64,000 nucleotides of DNA from JACVRW01 sp963846505 (lineage in GTDB: Bacteria > Actinomycetota > Thermoleophilia > Solirubrobacterales > Thermoleophilaceae): positions 62,001-126,000 of the forward strand of contig CAWJWD010000007.1 of NCBI GenBank assembly GCA_963846505.1. The letters run 5' to 3'. The notes beneath the pieces are model-generated. The model did not search any database. It was not told where the DNA came from and was given only the letters and a program-made list of their open reading frames with translations. Below are positions 7,785-15,762 of this stretch, piece by piece (position 1 is the first letter of the stretch; every line of letters begins with the position of its first letter). The position numbers and the translations under genes are program-made.

Positions 7785-9169
7785 GCCTGGTCGATCGGGA
7801 ACTGGCCGAGCGCGTGCTGGCCCGGGCGCTCGCCCACGGCGGCGACCTCGCCGAGCTCTACGCCGAGGATCGGCACGGCTTCGGGCTGTCGCTCGACGAC
7901 GGCCGCGTCGAACATCCCCAGGACGGTCGCGAGCGCGGCGCCTGCGTGCGCGTCGTGCACGGCGACGCGACCTACTACGGCCACGTCGACGGGCTCGCCG
8001 AGCCGGACCTGCTGCGGGTCGCCGAGTCGGTCTCGCAGGCGCTGGACAGCGGCCCGAGCGCGCCCGCGACGCTCGCCGCCGCCGAGCGCGCGTCGGTGCG
8101 GCATCCCGTCGAGCACCCGCCGGAGCAGGTCGACGCAGCGCGCAAGGCCGAGCTGCTGCGCGCCTGCGAGGAGCGCGCCCGAGCGGTCGGCGCGGAGGTC
8201 GTGCAGGCGCGGATCGGCTACGCCGAGAGTCGCCGGCGCGTCGAGGTCTACAACTCCGAGGGCCGCGCCGCCGCCGACGACCGCACGCGCGTGCGCCTCA
8301 GCGCCCAGGTCGTGGCACGGCGCGACGGGCGCGTGGAGACGGGCACCGACACGCGCGGCGGCCATGCCGGCTTCGAGCTGCTCGAACGCGACCCCGAGCA
8401 GGTCGCCGAGCAGGCCGCGCGCCGGGCGCTGACGCTGCTCGACGCGCGCGAGGCGCCGAGCGCGCGGCTGCCGGTGGTGGTCGGCAACGGCTTCGGCGGC
8501 GTGCTGCTGCACGAGGCCGTGGGCCACGGGCTGGAGGCCGACGCGGTCCAGAAGCGCGCCAGCGTCTACGCGGGCAAGCTCGGCGAGCGCCTGGCCGAGC
8601 CGTTCGTCACCGCCTACGACGACGGCAGCCGCGCCGGCGAGTGGGGCAGCGACGGCGTCGACGACGAGGGCACGCCCACGCAGCGCACGACGGTGCTCGC
8701 CGACGGCGAGCTGACGAGCTTCCTCTACGACCTGCTGCGTGCCCGCAAGGACGGCGTCGACTCGACCGGCAACGGCCGCCGCGAGTCCTTCCGCCACCTG
8801 CCGCTGCCACGCATGACCAACACCTTCTTCGCTCCCGGCGAGGCGACCCCCGAGGAGCTGATCGCGGGCGTCGAGCGGGGCCTCTACGCGGTTTCCTTCG
8901 GCGGCGGTCAGGTCGAGCCGGCCACCGGCGACTTCGTCTTCGGCGTCTCCGAGGGCTACCTGATCGAGGGCGGGAAGGTGACCGCGCCGGTGCGCGGCGC
9001 GACGCTCGTCGGCAACGGGCTCGAGGCGCTGCGCGCGATCGACGGCATCGCCGGCGACCTCGAGATCGCGACCGGGTACTGCGGCAAGGGCGGGCAGACG
9101 GTGCCGGCGGGCGTGGGGCAGCCGCACGTGCGCATTCGCGAGCTGACCGTGGGAGGGACCGAGGGATGA
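7781..9169 (+). CDS. tldD: TldD metalloprotease subunit
   Basis: Catalytic subunit of the TldD/TldE heterodimeric zinc protease, which degrades unstructured peptides and matures peptide products such as microcins. The zinc motif HEAVGHGLE (HExxxH) is intact in VLLHEAVGHGLEADAVQK. Other landmarks are SVYAGKLGERLAEPFVT, DDEGTPTQRTTVLADG and RMTNTFFAPGE. 462 residues, full length. The GTG start overlaps the previous gene by 4 bp. tldE follows with a 4-bp overlap. Confidence 0.96.
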   Translation: MSLVDRELAERVLARALAHGGDLAELYAEDRHGFGLSLDDGRVEHPQDGRERGACVRVVHGDATYYGHVDGLAEPDLLRVAESVSQALDSGPSAPATLAAAERASVRHPVEHPPEQVDAARKAELLRACEERARAVGAEVVQARIGYAESRRRVEVYNSEGRAAADDRTRVRLSAQVVARRDGRVETGTDTRGGHAGFELLERDPEQVAEQAARRALTLLDAREAPSARLPVVVGNGFGGVLLHEAVGHGLEADAVQKRASVYAGKLGERLAEPFVTAYDDGSRAGEWGSDGVDDEGTPTQRTTVLADGELTSFLYDLLRARKDGVDSTGNGRRESFRHLPLPRMTNTFFAPGEATPEELIAGVERGLYAVSFGGGQVEPATGDFVFGVSEGYLIEGGKVTAPVRGATLVGNGLEALRAIDGIAGDLEIATGYCGKGGQTVPAGVGQPHVRIRELTVGGTEG

Positions 9170-10512
9170 GCCTCGAGGACGTCGCCCGGCGGGCGCTCGA
9201 GGCCGCGCTCGACGCCGGCGCGAGCGACGCCGAGGCGTGGACGGAGGAGAGCGTCAGCCGCACCGTGCGGGTCTACGACGGCGAGGTCGAGAGCCTCAGC
9301 GACGCGGGCGGGCGCGGCGTCGGCGTACGGGCGTTCAGCGACGGTCGCGCCGGCTACGCCTACGGCACCGACCTCGGCGACGACGGCCTGCGCACGATCG
9401 CCGGGGCTGCCGTCGAGGCGGCGTCGGTCGCCGACCCGGACGAGTTCGGCGGCCTGCCCGAGGAGCCCGGGGCGACGCCGGTCGACGGCCTCGCCTCGCC
9501 CGTGCTGGCCTCCTGGTCGACGGCGCAGAAGGTCGAGCTGGCGCTCGCGATCGAACGTGCGGCCCGGGCGCGGCCGGGCGTCAGCCAGGTCGAGAGCGCC
9601 GTCTACTCCGACGCCGCCGGCAGCGTCGCGCTCGCCAACTCGCGCGGCTTCAGCGGCAGCTACGAGGCGACCCAGGCCTGGGCCTACGCCTCGGCCTTCG
9701 CCGGCGAGGGCGCGGACCTGATGACCGGCCTCGGCGTCGGTCTCGGTCGCGATCCCGAGGCCCTCGACCCGGAGGCGATCGGGGCCGAGGCGGCCGATCG
9801 GGCACGCTCGCTCGTCGGCGCTCGCCAGCCCTCTTCGCGCCGCTGCCCGGTCGTGCTCGACGCCTTCGTCGCCGCGTCGTTCGCCGGCTTCATCGGCGCG
9901 ATGCTGTCCGCCGACGCCGCGCAGCGCGGCCGCTCCCTGTTCGCCGGTCGCGAGGGCGACGAGATCGCCGCTCCCGCCTTCGCGCTGGTCGACGACGGCA
10001 CGCTCGCGGACGGCCCCTCCAGCGCTCCCTTCGACGGCGAGGGCTCGCCGACTCGCCGCACGCCGCTGATCGCCGACGGACGCCTGCTGACGCTGCTGTT
10101 CGACAGCCGCAGCGCCCGCCGCGCCGGCCGTGCCACGACCGGCAACGCCGGCCGCGGGTCCTATCGCTCGCCGCCCGGTGTGGGGACCACCAACCTCGTG
10201 CTGGAGCCGGGCTCGGAGTCGCTCGACGAGCTGCTCGCGCGCGCCGGCGAGGGCCTGTTCGTGACCGACGTGGCCGGCCTGCACTCGGGCGTCAACCCGG
10301 TCTCCGGGACGTTCTCCGTGGGTGCCACCGGACGCCTGATCGAGAACGGCGAATTGGGTCAGCCGGTGCGCGAGATCACGATCGCCGGCGACCTGGTCTC
10401 GATGCTCGAGGCGGTGCTCGGAGTGGGCTCGGAGGCGCGCTGGGTGCCCTTCGGGGGCAGCGTCAAGGCGGCCTCGGTATTGATCGCCGAGATGGCCGTC
10501 GCGGGCGCATAA
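9166..10512 (+). CDS. pmbA: TldE/PmbA protease partner subunit
   Basis: Non-catalytic partner of TldD. It lacks the HExxxH motif, as expected for TldE. The homologous core shows RRCPVVLDAFVAASFAGFIG, a DGEGSPTRRTPLIADG segment and a SGVNPVSGTFSVGATGRLIE glycine-rich C-terminal region. 448 residues. ATG preceded by GAGGG and overlapping the tldD stop. Ends the operon; a 124-bp gap precedes the HU gene. Confidence 0.94.
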   Translation: MSLEDVARRALEAALDAGASDAEAWTEESVSRTVRVYDGEVESLSDAGGRGVGVRAFSDGRAGYAYGTDLGDDGLRTIAGAAVEAASVADPDEFGGLPEEPGATPVDGLASPVLASWSTAQKVELALAIERAARARPGVSQVESAVYSDAAGSVALANSRGFSGSYEATQAWAYASAFAGEGADLMTGLGVGLGRDPEALDPEAIGAEAADRARSLVGARQPSSRRCPVVLDAFVAASFAGFIGAMLSADAAQRGRSLFAGREGDEIAAPAFALVDDGTLADGPSSAPFDGEGSPTRRTPLIADGRLLTLLFDSRSARRAGRATTGNAGRGSYRSPPGVGTTNLVLEPGSESLDELLARAGEGLFVTDVAGLHSGVNPVSGTFSVGATGRLIENGELGQPVREITIAGDLVSMLEAVLGVGSEARWVPFGGSVKAASVLIAEMAVAGA

Positions 10513-10591
10513 CCCCTGCAAGAAGGCTGCAACCAGCGCACATTTCGCTCTGCAAGCGGGCTGTGGTCGGTCAATCGTCCGCAGACGCTGT

Positions 10592-10635
10592 TACGTTGCC
10601 GCCGATTCACTGTGCCCCCGGCAAGGAGGAGACAA
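10592..10635 (+). promoter_or_regulatory. Candidate -10 box and ribosome-binding site of the HU gene
   Basis: TACGTT at 10592-10597 fits the actinobacterial -10 pattern TAnnnT and lies about 40 bases before the HU ATG. No convincing -35 is seen at the right spacing. A very strong AAGGAGGAG precedes the ATG by about 6 bases, as expected for an abundant nucleoid protein. Confidence 0.3.
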
Positions 10636-10636
10636 C

Positions 10637-10915
10637 ATGACCAAGGCTGAGTTCGTCGATCAGATAGCGAGCCGTGCCGAGCTGTCCAAGGGAGACGCGG
10701 GCGGAGCCGTCGACGCCGTCCTCGACACCATCAAGGAAGTCCTGCAGCGCGGTGGGGAGATCAACTTCACCGGCTTCGGCAAGTTCTCGGTGGCCGAGCG
10801 GGGTGCCCGCCAGGGCGTGAACCCGCAGACCGGCGAGAAGATCCAGATCCCGGCGAGCAAGGTGCCGCGCTTCAGCGCCGGCTCCGCGCTCAAGAGTGCC
10901 GTCAAGGGCGGCTAG
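10637..10915 (+). CDS. hup: HU-family DNA-binding protein
   Basis: Nucleoid protein that bends and wraps DNA as a dimer. 92 residues with KAEFVDQIASRAELSKGDAG, the core INFTGFGKFSVAERGAR, the beta-arm PQTGEKIQIPASKVPRFSAG and the closing ALKSAVKGG. It lacks the Lys/Ala-rich C-terminal tail of mycobacterial HupB. Strong ribosome-binding site. Probably transcribed alone from the 124-bp upstream gap. Confidence 0.97.
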   Translation: MTKAEFVDQIASRAELSKGDAGGAVDAVLDTIKEVLQRGGEINFTGFGKFSVAERGARQGVNPQTGEKIQIPASKVPRFSAGSALKSAVKGG

Positions 10916-11867
10916 TCCCGTCGTAGCAGAGCCGTCTTCCTTGACCGCCGGGGGGAAGCGGCATTTCGCCGACCGGCTTGCGGCGCTCGTAGAGGAGCGC
11001 CGCAGCCGCGTCGTGCTCGGGCTCGATCCCGATCCGGCGGCACTGTGGCCCGTCGCCCTGCAGCGACTCGGCGGGGCGGAGCCCGATCCCCGGCTCGCAC
11101 GTGGTCGGGCCGCGGAGGCTGTGATCGAGCACTGCCGCGCGGCGATCGTCGCCGCAGGACCCGCATGCGTGGCGATCAAGCCGCAGCTCGCGTGCTTCGA
11201 GCGCTTGGGCGCCCCCGGCTGGGACGCGCTCGAACAGGTGGTCGCGATTGCCGCTGACCACGGCCTGCTGGTCGTGGCCGACGGCAAGCGCGGGGACGTG
11301 CCGGTCACCGCGCGTGCCTACGCGCAGGCGCTGGTGGGGGAGACGCCGAGCCCGTTCGGGCCGGTACCCGGCTTGGGCGCCGATGCCTTCACCGCCAACC
11401 CGCTGCTCGGCCGCGACGCGCTCGAGCCGTTGGTCGAGGCGGCCGCCGGCGCGGGTGCCGGTTGCTTCGTGCTCGTGCGCACCTCCAACCCGGGAGCCGC
11501 CGAGCTGCAAGACGAGGGCCGGCCGCCGCTGCACGAGCGCCTGGCGCGCCTGGCCGACGAGCTCGGCGCGAACCAGGTCGGCGATTGCGGCCTGTCGCTG
11601 GTCGGCGCCGTCACGGGTGCGACCCGGCCCGGCCTGCTGGCGCGCCTGCGCGAGCTGATGCCCCGGGCGATCTTCCTGCTGCCCGGCGTCGGTGCCCAGG
11701 GCGGCCGTGTCGAGGATCTCGGCGCCGCCTTCGCGCCGCACCCGGCGGCGGGCCTCGTGACCGCCTCGCGCTCGATCGTCAACGCGTACGCCGAGCGCGG
11801 CGGGGACCCGGCGCAGGCCGCCGCGGACGCCGCCGAGGAGCTGCGCGCAGCGGCCTGGGCGCTCTAG
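10896..11867 (+). CDS. pyrF: Orotidine 5'-phosphate decarboxylase (long class)
   Basis: Last step of UMP synthesis. The catalytic lysine motif is VVADGKRGDVPVTARAYAQ, with VVLGLDPDP near the start and the phosphate site LLPGVGAQGG. The length (about 310-323 residues) fits the actinobacterial/archaeal-like long PyrF class. The start is ambiguous: GTG 10896 overlaps the HU gene by 20 bp, while TTG 10941 gives a start closer to family norms. Neither has a good ribosome-binding site. Confidence 0.93.
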   Translation: MPSRAASPVVAEPSSLTAGGKRHFADRLAALVEERRSRVVLGLDPDPAALWPVALQRLGGAEPDPRLARGRAAEAVIEHCRAAIVAAGPACVAIKPQLACFERLGAPGWDALEQVVAIAADHGLLVVADGKRGDVPVTARAYAQALVGETPSPFGPVPGLGADAFTANPLLGRDALEPLVEAAAGAGAGCFVLVRTSNPGAAELQDEGRPPLHERLARLADELGANQVGDCGLSLVGAVTGATRPGLLARLRELMPRAIFLLPGVGAQGGRVEDLGAAFAPHPAAGLVTASRSIVNAYAERGGDPAQAAADAAEELRAAAWAL

Positions 11868-11956
11868 GCCCGCGTCGCTCGCGCTTGCGAGATCGCTCCC
11901 GCCGCCGCCGACCCTCCGCGCCGCCTCCTATGCTCCGGTCGCCCCCCGGAGGACGA

Positions 11957-12289
11957 ATGCCCGAACGACGACGACGCAGCCCCGCGCGATTCCTGGCGCC
12001 ACTTGCCCTGGTGGTGGCCGTCGTCGCGGTCCTGATCGTGGTCGGCTCCTCGGGCAGCGACGGCGACGGCGGGAAGGCGGACGGCTCCGACACCACGACG
12101 GCCAGCCGCACCGAGCGCACCGACACCACGCCCCGCCGCGTCCGCGCCAACTACACGGTCAAGACCGGCGACACGCTGGGGGCGATCGCGGAGAAGACGG
12201 GCGTGAGCGTCGAGCAGTTGCAGGAGCTCAACCCCGAGCTCGATCCACAGGCGCTCGTCTCCGGTCAGAGAATCAAGCTGCGCGAGTGA
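11957..12289 (+). CDS. Membrane-anchored LysM-domain protein
   Basis: 110 residues: basic N-terminus (PERRRRSPARF), one transmembrane helix (about 15-32), a Ser/Thr/Asp-rich linker, and a single LysM domain (YTVKTGDTLGAIAEKTGVS … LNPELDPQALVSGQRIKL). LysM binds N-acetylglucosamine in peptidoglycan. GGAGG at 11948-11952 sits 4 bases before the ATG. Its stop overlaps the carboxypeptidase start by 4 bp, so the two act together in the cell wall. Confidence 0.9.
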   Translation: MPERRRRSPARFLAPLALVVAVVAVLIVVGSSGSDGDGGKADGSDTTTASRTERTDTTPRRVRANYTVKTGDTLGAIAEKTGVSVEQLQELNPELDPQALVSGQRIKLRE

Positions 12290-13491
12290 GGGCAGCCCTC
12301 CTCACCGTCGTCGTGGCGCTCGTGCTGTGCATGAGCGTCGCGTCCGCGCACGCGGCAGCGCCACCGCCGCAGGTGCCGCAGGCGAAGGCGGCGATCGTGG
12401 TCGACGGCCGCACGGGCGAGGTGATGTGGGCGCGTGCACCCGACGAGCGCCGCGGGATGGCGAGCCTGACGAAGCTGATGACCGCGCTGCTGACGCTCGA
12501 GCAAGCCCGGCCCGGCGAGGTGTTCACCTCCCCGGGCTACGACCCGCTGCCCGCCGAGTCGCGCATCAACCTCGCCGACGGCGAGCGCATGACGGTCGCC
12601 GACCTGCTGCGTGCGCTGCTGCTCGAGAGCGCCAACGACGCGGCCGTCACGCTCGCCGACGGCGTCGCCGGCTCGACGCCCGCCTTCGTGGCCGAGATGA
12701 ACGAGCGGGCTCGGAAGCTGGGCCTGGAGAACACCAGCTACGCGAACCCGATCGGCCTCGACGACCCGGCCAACTACTCCAGCGCCCGCGACCTCTCCGC
12801 CCTGGCGGTGCAGCTGCTGCGCAAGCCGCGCTTCGCACGCGTGGTGAACCGCCCTCAGGCGATCCTGCGCTCGGGCGATCGCGTGCGCGTGATCGACAAT
12901 CGCAACGACCTGGTCGCCGCCAACTCCTGGGTCGACGGCGTCAAGACCGGCCACACCAACAGCTCCGGCTACCTGCTCGTCGGCGCCGCCCACGGCGCCG
13001 GGGGTGCGCGCGTGGTCAGCGTCGTGATGGGCGAGCCCAGCGAGGCGGCACGTGACGCAGAGACGCTCGAGCTGCTGCGCTGGGGCCTGGAGCGCTTCGA
13101 GCTCGAGCGCGTCTTGACGCACGCCGAGCCGCTGGCGAGCGCGGCGATCGAGTACCGCGACGAGCGGGCGCAGCTGGTGCCGCGCCGCACGACGACGATC
13201 ACCGTGCGCGAGGGCGAGCGCGTCAGCCGCCGCGTGCGAGCGCCCGGCGAGGTCGACGGTCCGCTGCCGCAGGGCGAGCGGGTCGGCAGCGTGACGGTGC
13301 TCGTGGACGGGCGCCCGGTGAGGCGCGTCGCGCTCGTCACCCAGGAGGCTGTACCCGCGGCGGGGACCCTGCGCGTGCTCACTTCGGTTTTGGGCGTCCC
13401 CTTGACCTTGGTGCTCGTCCTCGCCATCCTCATCGCCGCCGGGTTGCTTTTCCTGCGTCTGCGGGCGCGGAGGCGGCTCGTGCGCCGATGA
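12286..13491 (+). CDS. D-alanyl-D-alanine carboxypeptidase (penicillin-binding, DacA-like)
   Basis: Low-molecular-weight penicillin-binding protein that trims the terminal D-Ala of stem peptides. Signal peptide at 1-24 (cleavage near AHA-AA). The serine active-site motifs are in order: SLTK near residue 60, SAN near 115 (LESANDAAV), and KTG near 227 (VDGVKTGHTNSSGY). A C-terminal domain follows, then a transmembrane helix and a basic tail (RLRARRRLVRR) that anchor it to the membrane. GTG start overlaps the LysM gene stop. Confidence 0.95.
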   Translation: MRAALLTVVVALVLCMSVASAHAAAPPPQVPQAKAAIVVDGRTGEVMWARAPDERRGMASLTKLMTALLTLEQARPGEVFTSPGYDPLPAESRINLADGERMTVADLLRALLLESANDAAVTLADGVAGSTPAFVAEMNERARKLGLENTSYANPIGLDDPANYSSARDLSALAVQLLRKPRFARVVNRPQAILRSGDRVRVIDNRNDLVAANSWVDGVKTGHTNSSGYLLVGAAHGAGGARVVSVVMGEPSEAARDAETLELLRWGLERFELERVLTHAEPLASAAIEYRDERAQLVPRRTTTITVREGERVSRRVRAPGEVDGPLPQGERVGSVTVLVDGRPVRRVALVTQEAVPAAGTLRVLTSVLGVPLTLVLVLAILIAAGLLFLRLRARRRLVRR

Positions 13492-14447
13492 TCATCACCG
13501 TCACCCTCAACGCCGCCATCGACAAGACGCTGGCGGTCCCCAACTTCCGCCTCGGTCGGCGCCACCGAGCGGTCGAGCAAACCGCGATGGCGGGCGGCAA
13601 GGGCGTCAACGTGGCGCGCGCGCTGAAGTCGCTCGGCCAGCCGGTGATCGCGACCGGCATCGCCGGCGGCCCGACCGGGACGCGCATCATCGAGCACCTG
13701 ACCGAGGACGGCATCCTCAACGACTTCGTGCGCATCCGCGAGGAGTCGCGCACCTCGACCGCCGTCGTCGACCCGACCTCCGGCGAGCAGACGGAGATCA
13801 ACGAGCACGGTCCCCACGTCTCCGAGCAGGAGCTGGAGCTGTTCGTCGACAAGCTGCTCTACCTCGCCAAGGGCGCCGACATCTGCGTGATCGCCGGCAG
13901 CCTGCCGCGCGGCGTGCCGCCCGAGCTGTACGCGCGCCTGATCACGGAGATGCGCCGGCTGGGGGTGACGGTGGTGCTCGACGCCGAGGGCGAGCCGCTG
14001 CGGCTGGCCACGCGCTCCAGCCCGGACGTGGTGAGCCCGAACGAGCTCGAGGCCGAGGAGCTCGTCGGCTACGAGTTCGCCGACGCCGACGACCGCCAGC
14101 GCGGCATCGGGGAGCTGGTCGAGCTGGGTGCGCGCGAGGCGATCATGACGCTCCCCGACGGCTGCCTGGCGCTGCTCGGGCACGGCGCCCCGCGCCTCTA
14201 CCGGGCCACGCTCGAGCCGCTCGAGCCCGTGTCCTCGGTGGGCTCCGGCGACGCCTTCCTCGCGGGCTACGTCGCCGCCCGCTACGCGGGCAGAGAGCCG
14301 GAGGGCTGCCTGCGCTTCGGGGTGGCCTGCGGAGCCGAGTCGACGCAGCACTTCGGCGCCGGCGTGCTCGACCAGCGCGAGGTCGAGCGACTGGTGCCGG
14401 AGGTGCGCGTCGAGGTGCTCGGGACGCCTCGTCTCGAGGTCGGCTAG
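13488..14447 (+). CDS. PfkB-family hexose kinase (1-phosphofructokinase/tagatose-6-P kinase type)
   Basis: Ribokinase-superfamily sugar phosphate kinase. The start MIITVTLNAAIDKTL, the substrate loop GGKGVNVARALKSLG, AGSLPRG and the C-terminal catalytic signature SSVGSGDAFLAGYVA (Asp as base) are all present. 319 residues. The substrate could be fructose 1-phosphate, tagatose 6-phosphate or fructose 6-phosphate; no PTS or transporter gene is nearby to decide. ATG overlaps the previous stop by 4 bp. Confidence 0.9.
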   Translation: MIITVTLNAAIDKTLAVPNFRLGRRHRAVEQTAMAGGKGVNVARALKSLGQPVIATGIAGGPTGTRIIEHLTEDGILNDFVRIREESRTSTAVVDPTSGEQTEINEHGPHVSEQELELFVDKLLYLAKGADICVIAGSLPRGVPPELYARLITEMRRLGVTVVLDAEGEPLRLATRSSPDVVSPNELEAEELVGYEFADADDRQRGIGELVELGAREAIMTLPDGCLALLGHGAPRLYRATLEPLEPVSSVGSGDAFLAGYVAARYAGREPEGCLRFGVACGAESTQHFGAGVLDQREVERLVPEVRVEVLGTPRLEVG

Positions 14448-14496
14448 CCGGTGCTAGATTCGGCTGTTCGTCCGCCCTCGAACATAGGATCAGCCC

Positions 14497-15762
14497 ATGG
14501 AAGTTGAGATTGGCCGGGGCAAGAAGGGCCGCCGCGCATTTGGCTTTGACGACATCGCGATCGTGCCTTCGCGGCGCACCCGGGATCCTGACGACATCGA
14601 CGTCACCTGGATGCTCGGGCCGTACCGGTTCGAGCTGCCACTGCTGGCCTCGGCGATGGACGGGGTGGTCTCTCCCGAGACGGCGGGCATCATCGGCAAG
14701 CTCGGCGGCCTGGCGGTCCTGAACCTCGAGGGCATCTGGACTCGCTACGAGGACGCGGGCGACCAGCTGGAGCGGATCGCGCAGCTGCCCAAGGAGCAGG
14801 CCACGGCGGAGATGCAGCGCATCTACGCCGAGCCGGTCAAGGAGGAGCTCGTCGCGCAGCGGATCGCGGAGATCAAGGACCAGGGCGTGGTCGTCGCGGC
14901 GTCCCTGACCCCGCAGCGCGTGCGCGGCTTCTACGAGACGGCGCTCGAGGCCGGGCTCGACATCCTCGTGATCCAGGGCACCGTGATCAGCGCCGAGCAC
15001 GTCTCGACGCGCAGCGAGCCGCTCAACCTCAAGGAGTTCATCCGCGAAGTCCCGGTCCCCGTCGTGGTCGGCGGCTGTGCGTCGTACTCCACCGGGCTGC
15101 ACCTGATGCGCACCGGCGCGGTCGGCGTGCTGGTCGGCGTCGGTCCAGGCGCGGCCTGCACCACGCGCGGCGTGCTCGGCATCGGCGTCCCGCAGGCGAC
15201 CGCGATCGCGGACGTGGCGGCGGCCCGCTCGCAGCACATGCTCGAGACCGGCGAGTACGTCAAGGTGATCGCCGACGGCGGCATGCGCAACGGCGGCGAC
15301 GTCTCGAAGGCGATCGCCTGCGGCGCGGACGCGGTCATGATCGGCTCGCCGCTCGCGCGGGGCTACGAGGCGCCCGGCCACGGCTTCCACTGGGGTATGG
15401 CGACCTTCCACCCGTCGCTGCCGCGCGGCGCGCGCGTCAAGACGACGCAGAACGGCACCATCGAGCAGATCCTGCTCGGTCCGGCGCACGAGAACGACGG
15501 CACGTTCAACCTCATGGGCAGCCTGCGCACCTCGATGGCGACCTGCGGCTACGAGGACATCCCCGCCTTCCACAAGGCGGAGCTGATGGTCGCCCCGTCG
15601 CTGCAGAGCGAGGGCAAGCAGCTGCAGCGCGCCCAGGAGATCGGCATGGGGGCGACCTCCGCCGCCGTCGCGCACCCGGCGTCCGACGGGGTCGCCAACG
15701 GCACCGCCGGCATGGACGAGCTCGCGACGCCGAGCGCGGACCCGGCGCTGGTCGGCGAGTGA
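14497..15762 (+). CDS. guaB3: GuaB3-family IMP dehydrogenase-related protein
   Basis: Starts EVEIGRGKKGRRAFGFDDIA, diagnostic of the GuaB3 clade. 421 residues. It has the IMPDH (beta/alpha)8 core, the catalytic cysteine loop GAACTTRGVLGIGVPQ, and IADGGMRNGGDVSKAIA for phosphate binding, but no inserted CBS pair. Expected reaction: IMP to XMP with NAD; GuaB3 activity differs between species. It overlaps guaA by 4 bp, which supports a role in GMP synthesis. Confidence 0.93.
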   Translation: MEVEIGRGKKGRRAFGFDDIAIVPSRRTRDPDDIDVTWMLGPYRFELPLLASAMDGVVSPETAGIIGKLGGLAVLNLEGIWTRYEDAGDQLERIAQLPKEQATAEMQRIYAEPVKEELVAQRIAEIKDQGVVVAASLTPQRVRGFYETALEAGLDILVIQGTVISAEHVSTRSEPLNLKEFIREVPVPVVVGGCASYSTGLHLMRTGAVGVLVGVGPGAACTTRGVLGIGVPQATAIADVAAARSQHMLETGEYVKVIADGGMRNGGDVSKAIACGADAVMIGSPLARGYEAPGHGFHWGMATFHPSLPRGARVKTTQNGTIEQILLGPAHENDGTFNLMGSLRTSMATCGYEDIPAFHKAELMVAPSLQSEGKQLQRAQEIGMGATSAAVAHPASDGVANGTAGMDELATPSADPALVGE

